Origin: Flavobacteriales bacterium
Lineage (GTDB): Bacteria > Bacteroidota > Bacteroidia > Flavobacteriales_E > Vicingaceae
Assembly (NCBI GenBank): GCA_016763135.1
Contig: JAESUI010000037.1
Coordinates: 1-14,315 of the forward strand
DNA: 14,315 nt
Direction of reading: 5' to 3'
The translations under genes were made by a program, and so were the position numbers. This document shows, one piece after another, positions 6,375-13,681 of this stretch; position 1 is the first letter of the stretch; every line of letters starts with the position of its first letter. The notes beneath the pieces are model-generated. The model was not told the origin of the DNA. It ran no database searches and saw nothing but the letters and a program-made list of their open reading frames with translations.

Positions 6375-8510
6375 TTATTTCTCAGTTTTTTCAACATCAG
6401 TTCCTAAACGTTGTAAATAAGCTATTAATGCTATAATCTCTTTACTTGCATCGGCTTCTTTAACACCTTCTTCTTTTAATTTAGCCGTAATTTCTTCCGC
6501 TTGAATTTCTAAATCAGTTTTACCAGATTTAATTTCAGCATCGGTATAAGGAACTCCTAGCTTTTGCATAACAGCCATTTTAGTTGTTGTGCTTCGATTA
6601 TCTATTGTTTTAGAAAGCAACCAAGGATAACGAGGCATAATAGAACCTGGAGATGTACTCGTAGGATCATACATATGATTATAATGCCAAGAATGTGGTT
6701 TCCTTAATTTCTTAGACCCTTCACGAGCCAAATCTGGTCCAGTTCTTTTAGATCCCCACAAATGTGGATGGTTATAAACTGTTTCTCCAGATTTAGTGTA
6801 ATCACCATATCTTTCAGTTTCATGTCTAAATGGTCGTATCATTTGAGAATGACAATTATTACACCCTTCTTTAATATAAATGTCCCTTCCTTGTAACTCT
6901 AAAGGGGTGTATGGTTTCACAGCCTCTATCGTAGGAATATTAGATTTTACCAAAAACGTAGGCACCATTTCTACTGCCCCACCGATTAAGATAACCACTA
7001 ATGCAAAGATTAATAAACGAATAGGCTTTCTTTCAATAGCTCTGTGCCAGTGATCACCTGCCCTTGCTGTATAAGATTTTTCTAATGCAGGAGCCTCTGC
7101 TGCTTCATTAGCCGTAAATGAACCAGCTTTTACTGTTTTCCATATATTTATAACAAATAATATCGTTCCAGTAAAATACAATACTCCTCCAAAACTCCTC
7201 ATGGCATACATTGGTACAATTTCTTTTACTGTTTCTAAGAAATTAGGATAAGCAGGAAAACCATCAACAGTAAATTCTTGCCACATTAGGTATTGTGTAA
7301 ATCCTGCCCAATACAACGGAATTGCATAAAATAATATACCGATTGTACCTATCCAAAAATGTGCATTGGCTAATTTCTCAGAATACAGTTTAGTCTTAAA
7401 CATTCTAGGAATTAACCAGTATATCATACCAAAGGTTAAAAACCCATTCCAACCTAAAGCTCCAATATGAACGTGAGCTATAGTCCAATCTGTATAATGG
7501 CTAATTGCATTTACACTTTTTAAAGACAATAATGGCCCTTCAAAAGTTGCCATACCATAAGCAGTAATTGCAACCACAAAGAATTTTAATACCGCGCTGT
7601 CTCTAACTCTATCCCAAGCACCACGCATAGTCAGTAATCCGTTTATCATACCACCCCAAGATGGAGCAATTAGCATAATAGAGAAAACAACTCCTAATGT
7701 TTGAACCCAACCTGGTAAAGAGGTGTATAATAAATGGTGAGGGCCTGCCCAAATGTATAAAAAGATTAATGCCCAAAAGTGAATAATGGATAGTTTGTAA
7801 GAATAAACTGGTCGTTTAACTGCCTTAGGTACAAAGTAATACATTAGCCCCAAATAAGGTGTAGTTAAGAAAAATGCTACGGCATTATGCCCATACCACC
7901 ACTGCACTAATGCATCTTGTACGCCCGCATAAATTGGGTAACTTTTCATAAAACTTACCGGTAATGCTAAAGAGTTTACAATATGTAAAACAGCTACGGT
8001 AACAAATGTTGCAATGTAAAACCAAATAGCTACGTACAAATGTCTTTCTCTTCTTTTCAAGATAGTAGCAAACATATTCCAACCAAAAACTACCCAAATA
8101 ATAGTTATAGCTATATCAATTGGCCATTCTAATTCGGCATATTCTTTACTAGTCGTAAAACCCATTAGGAGAGTAACAGCAGCAGCAACAATAATTGATT
8201 GCCATCCCCAGAAATTAATCATGCTTAATTTATCGCTCCACATTCTTGTTTTCAATAAACGTTGAAGTGAATAATAGACCCCCGTAAAAATTCCATTTCC
8301 AACAAAAGCAAAAATTACTGCATTGGTATGTAATGGTCGTGTTCTTCCAAAAGTGGTATACTCTAAATTAAAATTCATTGCTGGAATATAGATTTGAAAT
8401 GCGACTAACAAACCTACCAACATTCCTATTACACCCCAGAAAATAGTGGCATAAGCAAACATCTTTACGATTTTGTTGTCATAATAAAATTTTTCAAGTT
8501 GTCCTGACAT
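6375..8510 (-). CDS. ccoNO: Fused cbb3-type cytochrome c oxidase subunits I and II (CcoN-CcoO)
   Basis: This 711-residue fusion is the catalytic core of the oxidase, reducing O2 to water at the inner membrane. Residues 1-460 are CcoN with its usual run of membrane helices. The ligands are all visible: H61 and H348 (low-spin haem b), H346 (haem b3), H208, H258 and H259 (CuB), and Y252, the likely cross-linked tyrosine. As I recall, these are each one higher than in the Pseudomonas stutzeri enzyme. E324 in ATFEGP is also conserved. Residues 496-516 form the CcoO anchor helix. The haem c site is C550-N-N-C553-H554 in GCNNCHSQMIRPF, with probable axial ligand M625 in GSIMPRYPW. A CcoN-CcoO fusion is usual in Bacteroidota. 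The gene begins 10 nt after ccoS. Confidence 0.97.
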   Translation of the reverse strand: MSGQLEKFYYDNKIVKMFAYATIFWGVIGMLVGLLVAFQIYIPAMNFNLEYTTFGRTRPLHTNAVIFAFVGNGIFTGVYYSLQRLLKTRMWSDKLSMINFWGWQSIIVAAAVTLLMGFTTSKEYAELEWPIDIAITIIWVVFGWNMFATILKRRERHLYVAIWFYIATFVTVAVLHIVNSLALPVSFMKSYPIYAGVQDALVQWWYGHNAVAFFLTTPYLGLMYYFVPKAVKRPVYSYKLSIIHFWALIFLYIWAGPHHLLYTSLPGWVQTLGVVFSIMLIAPSWGGMINGLLTMRGAWDRVRDSAVLKFFVVAITAYGMATFEGPLLSLKSVNAISHYTDWTIAHVHIGALGWNGFLTFGMIYWLIPRMFKTKLYSEKLANAHFWIGTIGILFYAIPLYWAGFTQYLMWQEFTVDGFPAYPNFLETVKEIVPMYAMRSFGGVLYFTGTILFVINIWKTVKAGSFTANEAAEAPALEKSYTARAGDHWHRAIERKPIRLLIFALVVILIGGAVEMVPTFLVKSNIPTIEAVKPYTPLELQGRDIYIKEGCNNCHSQMIRPFRHETERYGDYTKSGETVYNHPHLWGSKRTGPDLAREGSKKLRKPHSWHYNHMYDPTSTSPGSIMPRYPWLLSKTIDNRSTTTKMAVMQKLGVPYTDAEIKSGKTDLEIQAEEITAKLKEEGVKEADASKEIIALIAYLQRLGTDVEKTEK

Positions 8511-8520
8511 TTTCTTTCTT

Positions 8521-8703
8521 TTAGTTAGATTTTTTATAATTAGAATTTTCTTCTTTAGTTGTTAATTCATCATCAAAAAGCATCCTTACAGAAGGGGTGT
8601 AAGTATCATCATATTGTCCATTTTTAACCGAAAAAATGAAAGCCAGTAAAAAACCCCCAGCAACTACTAAACTGATTATTATTAATATAAATAAGACTTC
8701 CAT
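8521..8703 (-). CDS. ccoS: CcoS-family cbb3 oxidase maturation protein
   Basis: A 60-residue protein with one N-terminal helix (about 3-25) followed by FSVKNGQYDDTYTPSVRMLFDDE. The run (A/S)xxxGQ(F/Y)DD...P..R(M/I)L.DDE is the CcoS signature. In studied species CcoS is needed to put haem b and copper into CcoN. It is the first gene of the ccoS-ccoNO-ccoQ-ccoP-ccoG-ccoH-safE run. A -7 box and a palindrome lie directly upstream, so this is very probably the operon's first cistron. The gap to ccoNO is only 10 nt. Confidence 0.93.
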   Translation of the reverse strand: MEVLFILIIISLVVAGGFLLAFIFSVKNGQYDDTYTPSVRMLFDDELTTKEENSNYKKSN

Positions 8704-8720
8704 TTGCTAATTGTAAAGTG

Positions 8721-8728
8721 CAAATTTA
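8721..8728 (-). promoter_or_regulatory. Bacteroidota -7 promoter element for the ccoS operon
   Basis: On the minus strand this reads TAAATTTG, an exact match to the TAnnTTTG -7 consensus of Bacteroidota sigma factor. It lies 17 nt before the ccoS ATG. No good -33 TTG lies 17-23 nt further upstream, as expected for a promoter that depends on an activator. Confidence 0.65.
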
Positions 8729-8770
8729 TAGAGGTATAAAAATGAAAATATGATTTACAACATAAAATAA

Positions 8771-8786
8771 AATGTTATTTAACATT
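8771..8786. promoter_or_regulatory. Palindromic operator candidate upstream of ccoS
   Basis: The sequence AATGTT-ATTT-AACATT is a perfect 16-bp palindrome with a 4-nt centre, the architecture of Crp/Fnr-family sites. Its core ATGTT-N4-AACAT recurs upstream of ccoI. It ends 42 nt upstream of the -7 box and the core lies 69 nt from the ccoS start. It is too weak and too AT-rich to be a terminator of ccoI. That the neighbouring Crp/Fnr protein binds it is inference. Confidence 0.6.
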
Positions 8787-8839
8787 CTCTCCTCAAACTA
8801 TTAAAAAACAAATAGTTAGGTTTTGAAAAAAAACAAGAA

Positions 8840-11227
8840 TTATCTTAATTTGTGTTGTAGTGCTAAAATATTTGTGGTTATGGTTACAAAAACAACAACT
8901 GTTATTGAACTTAATGGCATTAATATAGCTGCTATAACTGGAGAAAGTGCTCCAGTAACACCAAAGTACAACCCTACTATGTTATATAAAAAAGAAATTA
9001 TAAAACTAAAAATAACTACCCTTATACTTTGCCTACAAAACCTAATATAGGTAGGCAGCTTCTCAAATGATGATGCATCTAATATAGCATCACATGCTGG
9101 AGAAAAGGTATTTACATCTTCTGAAACAGAAATTCCAACATTACTTTGTTTGAGCGCCCCAGAGTCATTTAACCCATCTCCTATCATTAATACATTCTTA
9201 TTCCCTTCTTGTAATTTCCTAACATAATCTAGTTTTTGCTTAGGGGACTGGTTAAAATACAGCTTATCTTGGTCGTTAAAATAATATGTTAGGTTCTCTT
9301 TTTCATTCTCATTATCTCCAGTAACCAAATTAAAACTATACCATTTTCTGAGCTTAACTATAATAGATTTCAACCCTTTACGATATTTGTTTTCAATTTG
9401 ATAATAGCCAATATAATTACCATCAATATTTATATGAACTTTAGTAGCAAAATTTGTTTCTTGTTCTAACTCAGTTTTAGTAAATTCATAAGATCCCACT
9501 TTAAATAATAACCCATTAATTATCCCCTTAATACCGTTACCAACTATTTCATTAAATTCAGAAACCTCTACCTGTTTTTCTGTTTTAAATGTATTGAAAA
9601 CTAGTTTGCTTAAAGGATGAGAAGATTGTCTTAATAAAGAATATAAAGCATTTTTTTGATTTTCATCAAGGCCTTTCCCTTTGTAGGTTATGTTACTATC
9701 AGATGATTGAGTGATTGTACCTGTTTTATCAAATATTATAGTATCGGTTTTAGCAATACCTTCAATGACTGTTGCACTTTTTAAAAAGAATTTATCTCGC
9801 CCAAGAATACGTAATACGTTGCCAAATGTAAAAGGAGCAGAAAGTGCTAATGCACACGGACAAGCAATAATTAAAACAGCAGTAAAAGCGTTTAAAGCAA
9901 TTTTAAAATCTTTTTGAAACCAATACAAGCCACTCCCAAAGGCTATCAATAATATAATAATGGTAAAATACTTACTAATGCTATTCGTTATACCTTCAAA
10001 TTTATTTTCTTGATGTTTTGTAAATGCATCATTATTCCATAACTGAGTAAGGTAAGATTGGGACAATTTTTTAGCAGCTCTAACATAAATTATTCCACCA
10101 ACTTGTTTTCCGCCAGCATAAATCTTTTCACCACTTTTTTTAACAGAAGCATTTGATTCTCCAGTAACAAAACTGTTGTCAATATTAGCAGTACCTTTAT
10201 CTAAAACTGCATCAACCGGAATTATTTCATTGTTTTTAATTAATAAAAGATCTCCTACATTAACATCAACAACACTGATTGATTCTTCACTTTTATCATC
10301 ATTTATTCGGATTACTGCAATTGGAAAGTATGACTTATAGTCTCTCTCAAACGAAAGCGTATTGTATGTTATTTGCTGAAATGCTTTACCAAGCAGTAAG
10401 AAAAAAACTAATCCAGATAATGAATCCATATACCCGCCACCTAAAGATAAAATGATTTCATATAGACTTCTTAAGAACAATGCTAATACGCCTAAAGAAA
10501 TAGGAACATCTATATTTATATTTTTTTGTTTTAAACCAATAAAAGCAGAAATAAAATAATCTTTTGCACTATAGAACATCACTGGAAATGAAAGTGCGAT
10601 GCTTAAATACCCGAAAAAATTGGAAAAATTAGACTCTTTAATACTATCTAAACCAAAATATTCTGGCAAACTAATGAGCATAATATTGCCAAAGCAAAAC
10701 CCAGCAATTCCAATTTTATAAATCAGACTCTTTTCAACTTTCTTTCTTTTACCTTCTGCTTTATCCAAATTTATTTCTGGAGAGTATCCTAAAGAACTAA
10801 GCAATTCAACTAATCCCCTTAAAGAAATTTCGTGATGATTGAAGGTTAATTGAATTTCCTTTTTTAAGAAATTCACCCTAGAGGAATTGATTGATTTATT
10901 AAGTTTAAAAAGATTTTCAAGCAACCAGATGCAAGAACTACAATGAATTTTTGGTAGAAAAAAGCTAACAACACTAATTTTTTCATCCCTAAAACTGATT
11001 AATTTCTCAACGATATCAGTATTTTCTAAATATTCATATTTAACATTTAGATCTTTGGGAGGAGATATTCCTGGTGTATTTTCAATATTGTAGTAATTAC
11101 ACAAGTCATTATCCTTTAGTATTTCATATACAACTTGGCAACCTGAGCAGCAAAAAGATTTTTCATCATAAATAGCTTCGTCTTCAAGACAATCTTCTCC
11201 ACAATGATAACATACAGATTTGCTCAT
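8840..11227 (-). CDS. ccoI: P1B-type copper-exporting ATPase CcoI/FixI for cbb3 oxidase assembly
   Basis: A 795-residue heavy-metal P-type ATPase. The N terminus has a cysteine-rich metal-binding domain (C6, C9, C13 and C26, C27, C30) found in CcoI-type pumps. An HMA domain follows with C96-S-S-C99. Transport and catalytic motifs are complete: TGE at 355-357, CPC at 456-458 in a membrane helix, phosphorylated D500 in DKTGT, HP at 537-538, and GDGLND at 683-688. About eight helices are present, the last pair at 735-790. This subtype (CopA2/CcoI) moves Cu(I) to the periplasm for CuB of cytochrome oxidase, not for copper resistance. The gene lies upstream of ccoS but has its own -7 box and palindrome and is divergent from a Crp/Fnr gene. 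It ends 136 bp before ccoS. Confidence 0.94.
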   Translation of the reverse strand: MSKSVCYHCGEDCLEDEAIYDEKSFCCSGCQVVYEILKDNDLCNYYNIENTPGISPPKDLNVKYEYLENTDIVEKLISFRDEKISVVSFFLPKIHCSSCIWLLENLFKLNKSINSSRVNFLKKEIQLTFNHHEISLRGLVELLSSLGYSPEINLDKAEGKRKKVEKSLIYKIGIAGFCFGNIMLISLPEYFGLDSIKESNFSNFFGYLSIALSFPVMFYSAKDYFISAFIGLKQKNINIDVPISLGVLALFLRSLYEIILSLGGGYMDSLSGLVFFLLLGKAFQQITYNTLSFERDYKSYFPIAVIRINDDKSEESISVVDVNVGDLLLIKNNEIIPVDAVLDKGTANIDNSFVTGESNASVKKSGEKIYAGGKQVGGIIYVRAAKKLSQSYLTQLWNNDAFTKHQENKFEGITNSISKYFTIIILLIAFGSGLYWFQKDFKIALNAFTAVLIIACPCALALSAPFTFGNVLRILGRDKFFLKSATVIEGIAKTDTIIFDKTGTITQSSDSNITYKGKGLDENQKNALYSLLRQSSHPLSKLVFNTFKTEKQVEVSEFNEIVGNGIKGIINGLLFKVGSYEFTKTELEQETNFATKVHINIDGNYIGYYQIENKYRKGLKSIIVKLRKWYSFNLVTGDNENEKENLTYYFNDQDKLYFNQSPKQKLDYVRKLQEGNKNVLMIGDGLNDSGALKQSNVGISVSEDVNTFSPACDAILDASSFEKLPTYIRFCRQSIRVVIFSFIISFLYNIVGLYFGVTGALSPVIAAILMPLSSITVVVFVTITTNILALQHKLR

Positions 11228-11257
11228 TCTTAGTCTTTATTCTTTAACATTATTCTG

Positions 11258-11265
11258 CAAATTTA
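11258..11265 (-). promoter_or_regulatory. Bacteroidota -7 promoter element for ccoI
   Basis: The minus strand reads TAAATTTG, identical to the element in front of ccoS and an exact TAnnTTTG match. It lies 30 nt upstream of the ccoI ATG. No clear TTG is present at the -33 position. Confidence 0.6.
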
Positions 11266-11291
11266 ATACTTTTAGCACCTCCCATTTGCTT

Positions 11292-11315
11292 AAAATATGT
11301 TTTAGAACATGTTTT
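11292..11315. promoter_or_regulatory. Palindromic operator candidate between ccoI and the Crp/Fnr gene
   Basis: The core ATGTT-TTAG-AACAT (11297-11310) sits in a longer inverted repeat with 10-nt arms and one mismatch. The ten specified core positions are identical to those upstream of ccoS. It lies 70 nt upstream of the ccoI start and about 50 nt upstream of the Crp/Fnr start, so it could serve both directions, including autoregulation. Binding by the adjacent regulator is inferred from position and symmetry. Confidence 0.6.
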
Positions 11316-11326
11316 TCGTCACATGC

Positions 11327-11334
11327 TAAGATTG
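11327..11334 (+). promoter_or_regulatory. Possible -7 element for the Crp/Fnr gene
   Basis: TAAGATTG differs from TAnnTTTG at one position and lies 25 nt before the ATG at 11360. If used, transcription would start near 11341, placing the palindrome centre (11303.5) roughly 38-41 nt upstream, a usual activator position. A second inverted repeat, CTAAG-N9-CTTAG (11326-11344), overlaps it. Confidence 0.3.
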
Positions 11335-11359
11335 TATTTCTTAGTATCATTACCGTCAA

Positions 11360-12055
11360 ATGGATAGAAAACGCACATGCATGAATTGTTTGGTTAAAAG
11401 AGATTCTCTTTTGGATGAACTCAGTTTTGAAGAACTTGAGATTTTAGAAAGCCGGAGACATCCTATCTTTTACGAAAAAGGAGAAACAATTTTCAAAGAA
11501 GGATCTGTTCCAGGCAATTACTTATGCCTAAGTAGTGGAAAAGTAAAAATTGTAAAACAAATTAAAGAAGGTAAAACTAAAATTATTGATTTAAAAAAAC
11601 CTGTTGAATCTTTAGGATTTCAAAGTTTAATATCTAAATCAGAGTATGATTATTCTGCTATTGCAATTGAAAATTCTCAAGTATGCTCCATTCATAAAGA
11701 TGATTTTTTTAAGGTAGTGGAGAAAAACCCTAAACTCTCTCTTAAAATAATTGAATACCTAAATCAACTCTTAGATAAGAGTACAAACAAATTTTTGATT
11801 TATAGTAGTAAAAACATGGGGTCAAAAATGTCTTATCTATTATTACTATTAAAAGATTTCTTTGGAGTTGATGAAGAAAATAAATTGCTGGTAAAACTTT
11901 CTCGAAAAGAAATAGCAGATTTATCTGACATGGACATTTCAAATGCAATTAGAACACTATCAAATTTAGCATCAAAAAATTTAATAAAATTGGATAATAA
12001 AGATATTTACTTAGAAAATTTAGAAGCCCTAAAATTGTTGTCCGAAAAAAAATAA
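11360..12055 (+). CDS. Crp/Fnr-family transcriptional regulator with four cysteines
   Basis: A 231-residue regulator: cyclic-nucleotide-binding-type beta-roll (about 24-118), dimerisation helix (about 120-145) and C-terminal winged helix-turn-helix (about 152-220; SRKEIADLSDMDISNAIRTL). Cysteines occur at 7, 10, 56 and 109. C7-x2-C10 and C109 line up with C20, C23 and C122 of E. coli Fnr, but the position of Fnr C29 is serine; C56 in NYLCLSSG may be the fourth ligand. I recall the same four-Cys pattern in flavobacterial homologues, so iron-sulphur or redox sensing is plausible but unproven. In the recognition helix, Fnr E209 and R213 appear to align with S194 and R198, so its DNA site may differ from TTGAT-N4-ATCAA. 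It diverges from ccoI and is followed after 3 nt by an unknown membrane-protein gene. Confidence 0.9.
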   Translation: MDRKRTCMNCLVKRDSLLDELSFEELEILESRRHPIFYEKGETIFKEGSVPGNYLCLSSGKVKIVKQIKEGKTKIIDLKKPVESLGFQSLISKSEYDYSAIAIENSQVCSIHKDDFFKVVEKNPKLSLKIIEYLNQLLDKSTNKFLIYSSKNMGSKMSYLLLLLKDFFGVDEENKLLVKLSRKEIADLSDMDISNAIRTLSNLASKNLIKLDNKDIYLENLEALKLLSEKK

Positions 12056-12058
12056 ACC

Positions 12059-12586
12059 ATGTTAATCAACAGTCATAATAAAGACAATATTGAGATTAGA
12101 CCTCGATTTAAACTTATATCTGTTTATGACAAAGGTTATATTATAAAAAAAATTACTTCAGCTTTACCTCAACAGACTGAAGTAATAGGAATCGTAAAAG
12201 GAAATCATTTTTTTCTTGGAATAGAAAATTCAAAGCAGCATTATTGGTCTCCTACTATGGAGATAGTAGTAGAAAAGGATTTTGAAGATGAAAATAAAAC
12301 AAGTGTAAGATGTCTTATTGGTCCACGACAAACAGTATGGATGATGTTGATGTTTTTTTATATTGGAATTGGTGTTTTAGCATTCTTTGGAGGGATGTAT
12401 GGCTTAGTGAAATGGAATTTAGGTAAAGAAACTATTCTCATTTGGGCTTTTCCGGCCGCTGCTTTACTCTTTGGAATTATTTACTTAACCTCTAAGTATG
12501 GACAAAAAAAAGGACGAGATCAGATGCTTTACTTAGTAAGTTTTCTATATCATGCAATTGGAGATGAGCAAATAGAAAGGCTCTAA
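12059..12586 (+). CDS. Unrecognised two-helix membrane protein cotranscribed with the Crp/Fnr gene
   Basis: I do not recognise a named family in this 175-residue protein, though I have an impression of similar unnamed flavobacterial proteins. Residues 1-90 are a polar, strand-rich region (IEIRPRFKLISVYDKGYIIKKI and GNHFFLGIENSKQHYWSPTMEI). Two membrane helices follow at about 93-116 and 125-146, linked by a short loop, and the tail (GQKKGRDQMLYLVSFLYHAIGDEQIERL) is amphipathic. There is no signal peptide. The positive charges after helix 2 suggest that both ends are cytoplasmic. The ATG lies 3 nt after the regulator's stop, so the two are almost certainly one transcript, and a 328-bp gap follows. 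That links it to the oxygen or respiratory response by position only. Confidence 0.75.
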   Translation: MLINSHNKDNIEIRPRFKLISVYDKGYIIKKITSALPQQTEVIGIVKGNHFFLGIENSKQHYWSPTMEIVVEKDFEDENKTSVRCLIGPRQTVWMMLMFFYIGIGVLAFFGGMYGLVKWNLGKETILIWAFPAAALLFGIIYLTSKYGQKKGRDQMLYLVSFLYHAIGDEQIERL

Positions 12587-12914
12587 TAAATTGATATTGG
12601 AAAAGGAAGAGAAATATTTAATGTACAAAGAACGTATTGTTTTAGTAAACAAATCAAGGCTCATTAGAGTCAATTTATTATTCTTTAATTAAAAGAAGTG
12701 TAAGTTTTATATATTGAGTATTTACATTAATACAATATATACTATTGTTTTTTATAATTTACTCAAAACTATGTAACTTAAATTTACTAACTTAGGTATC
12801 ATTATACAGGGCTCCCAAACTAGTTTGAATTTATTCATTAGAACAAAGATTAAAAAGAAATTCTACTTGAATTTCGCAGGCAATAATATTCGTTAAACTT
12901 AAAACCTAGAAACT
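12587..12914. other. Gene-free intergenic region before the SPOR-like protein gene
   Basis: This 328-bp, very AT-rich stretch has no convincing ORF (the longest is about 33 codons from a TTG at 12591). It must hold the end of the regulator operon and the promoter for the gene at 12915. I find no exact TAnnTTTG element and no ATGTT-N4-AACAT site. The only notable structure is the imperfect inverted repeat at 12711-12738. Confidence 0.5.
12711..12738. repeat. AT-rich imperfect inverted repeat
   Basis: The left arm ATATTG-AG-TATT pairs with the right arm AATACAATAT around a TACATT loop: 10 pairs with a two-base bulge. No T-run or GC clamp follows, so a factor-independent terminator is unlikely. 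It could be an operator for the gene at 12915 or chance in AT-rich DNA. Confidence 0.3.
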
Positions 12915-13649
12915 ATGAAAACTATATATACTTACATCACAATATTCGCAATTATTTTATTTAACATTAACTTAAAAGCTAATAATACAGCTATTCCTAA
13001 AGGCATAGTTTACCAATTAACTGTTAAAAGTGCCGACATTAAAAAATCAAAAGAAGTAATAACAGAATACCATTACTTGAGAAAAGTAATGACAAAAGGA
13101 TCATTAGAATACCAATTTGGAAAATATACATCTTATAAAAAAGTAGATTCAATTAAAACACTTTTAACGAATGTAGGATGTGCTGATATAAATATTTTAG
13201 CTTACAATAACCATATATTAATTCCTTTAACAGAAGCCATTTCTCTTCAATACAAAGAGCAATTTTTAAAAAAGAAAAAAGCAGGAAAAAAAGTAGCTAA
13301 AACAATTACAACACAAGAAGTAAACTACTTATTACAAGTTCAAGAATCAGGACTAAAACACTACTACTCTTTAGCAATTCCTGTAACTTCTATTGAAACT
13401 GTAGATTTAATCTTAGAAGAGATAGGAGACGAACAAGTAATAGAAATTAGCGTAGACAACAACCTTTATTCAATCGGAAAATATGAAACTTTTGAAGAAG
13501 TTATAGCTGCTCGTAAGCAGTTTATCGAAAGTGAAATATTTGATGTATTCATTATGGCTCAGATTACTGATGACAGAATAAATACAGAAGATTCCAACAA
13601 CCTGGCCCTAACAATTCAGACGGTAGTTAACGAATTAGCCGCCAAATAA
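12915..13649 (+). CDS. Exported protein with two SPOR-like units
   Basis: A 244-residue protein with an N-terminal signal peptide (MKTIYTYITIFAIILFNINLKA, cut near residue 22). The mature part shows two similar units. In unit 1 (about 31-105), a strand IVYQLTVKS leads to YQFGKYTSYKKVDSIKTLL, then GCADINILAYNNH. In unit 2 (about 138-222), YLLQVQESG leads to YSIGKYETFEEVIAARKQF, then IFDVFIMAQITDD. The pattern (Y/F)xxGxYxxxxxAxxxxxxxxxxGxxDAxxxxxxxG is that of SPOR domains, which bind denuded peptidoglycan, though the match is degenerate. A basic linker (KKKKAGKKVAK) lies between them. A periplasmic, cell-wall-associated role is likely; SPOR identity is a moderate-confidence inference. It stands alone, with a 328-bp gap before and 32 nt to the ygiQ-like gene after. 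Confidence 0.65.
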   Translation: MKTIYTYITIFAIILFNINLKANNTAIPKGIVYQLTVKSADIKKSKEVITEYHYLRKVMTKGSLEYQFGKYTSYKKVDSIKTLLTNVGCADINILAYNNHILIPLTEAISLQYKEQFLKKKKAGKKVAKTITTQEVNYLLQVQESGLKHYYSLAIPVTSIETVDLILEEIGDEQVIEISVDNNLYSIGKYETFEEVIAARKQFIESEIFDVFIMAQITDDRINTEDSNNLALTIQTVVNELAAK

Positions 13650-13658
13650 ATTGAAGAT

Positions 13659-13676
13659 TATCTTTGTGTATCTTTG
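13659..13676 (+). promoter_or_regulatory. Tandem -7 promoter elements immediately before the ygiQ-like gene
   Basis: Two copies of TATCTTTG (13659-13666 and 13669-13676), each an exact TAnnTTTG match, lie 10 nt apart in the gap after the SPOR-like gene. Expected starts fall near 13672 and 13682. The second coincides with the ATG, so that transcript would be leaderless or nearly so. Confidence 0.6.
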
Positions 13677-13681
13677 TCGAA

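Noticed and set aside
7885..8097. 70-codon minus-strand ORF
   Set aside because: It lies in another frame within ccoNO, whose conserved haem and copper ligands occupy this region.
8823..9050. 75-codon plus-strand ORF
   Set aside because: It is antisense to the end of ccoI and shows no signal, domain or promoter.
9711..9917. 68-codon plus-strand ORF
   Set aside because: It is antisense to the DKTGT/CPC region of ccoI, which is strongly constrained in the other frame.
11742..11948. 68-codon minus-strand ORF
   Set aside because: It is antisense to the dimerisation helix and winged-helix region of the Crp/Fnr gene.
12591..12692. Possible 33-codon small ORF from TTG
   Set aside because: It is short, AT-rich, has no ribosome-binding site and no recognisable composition or motif.
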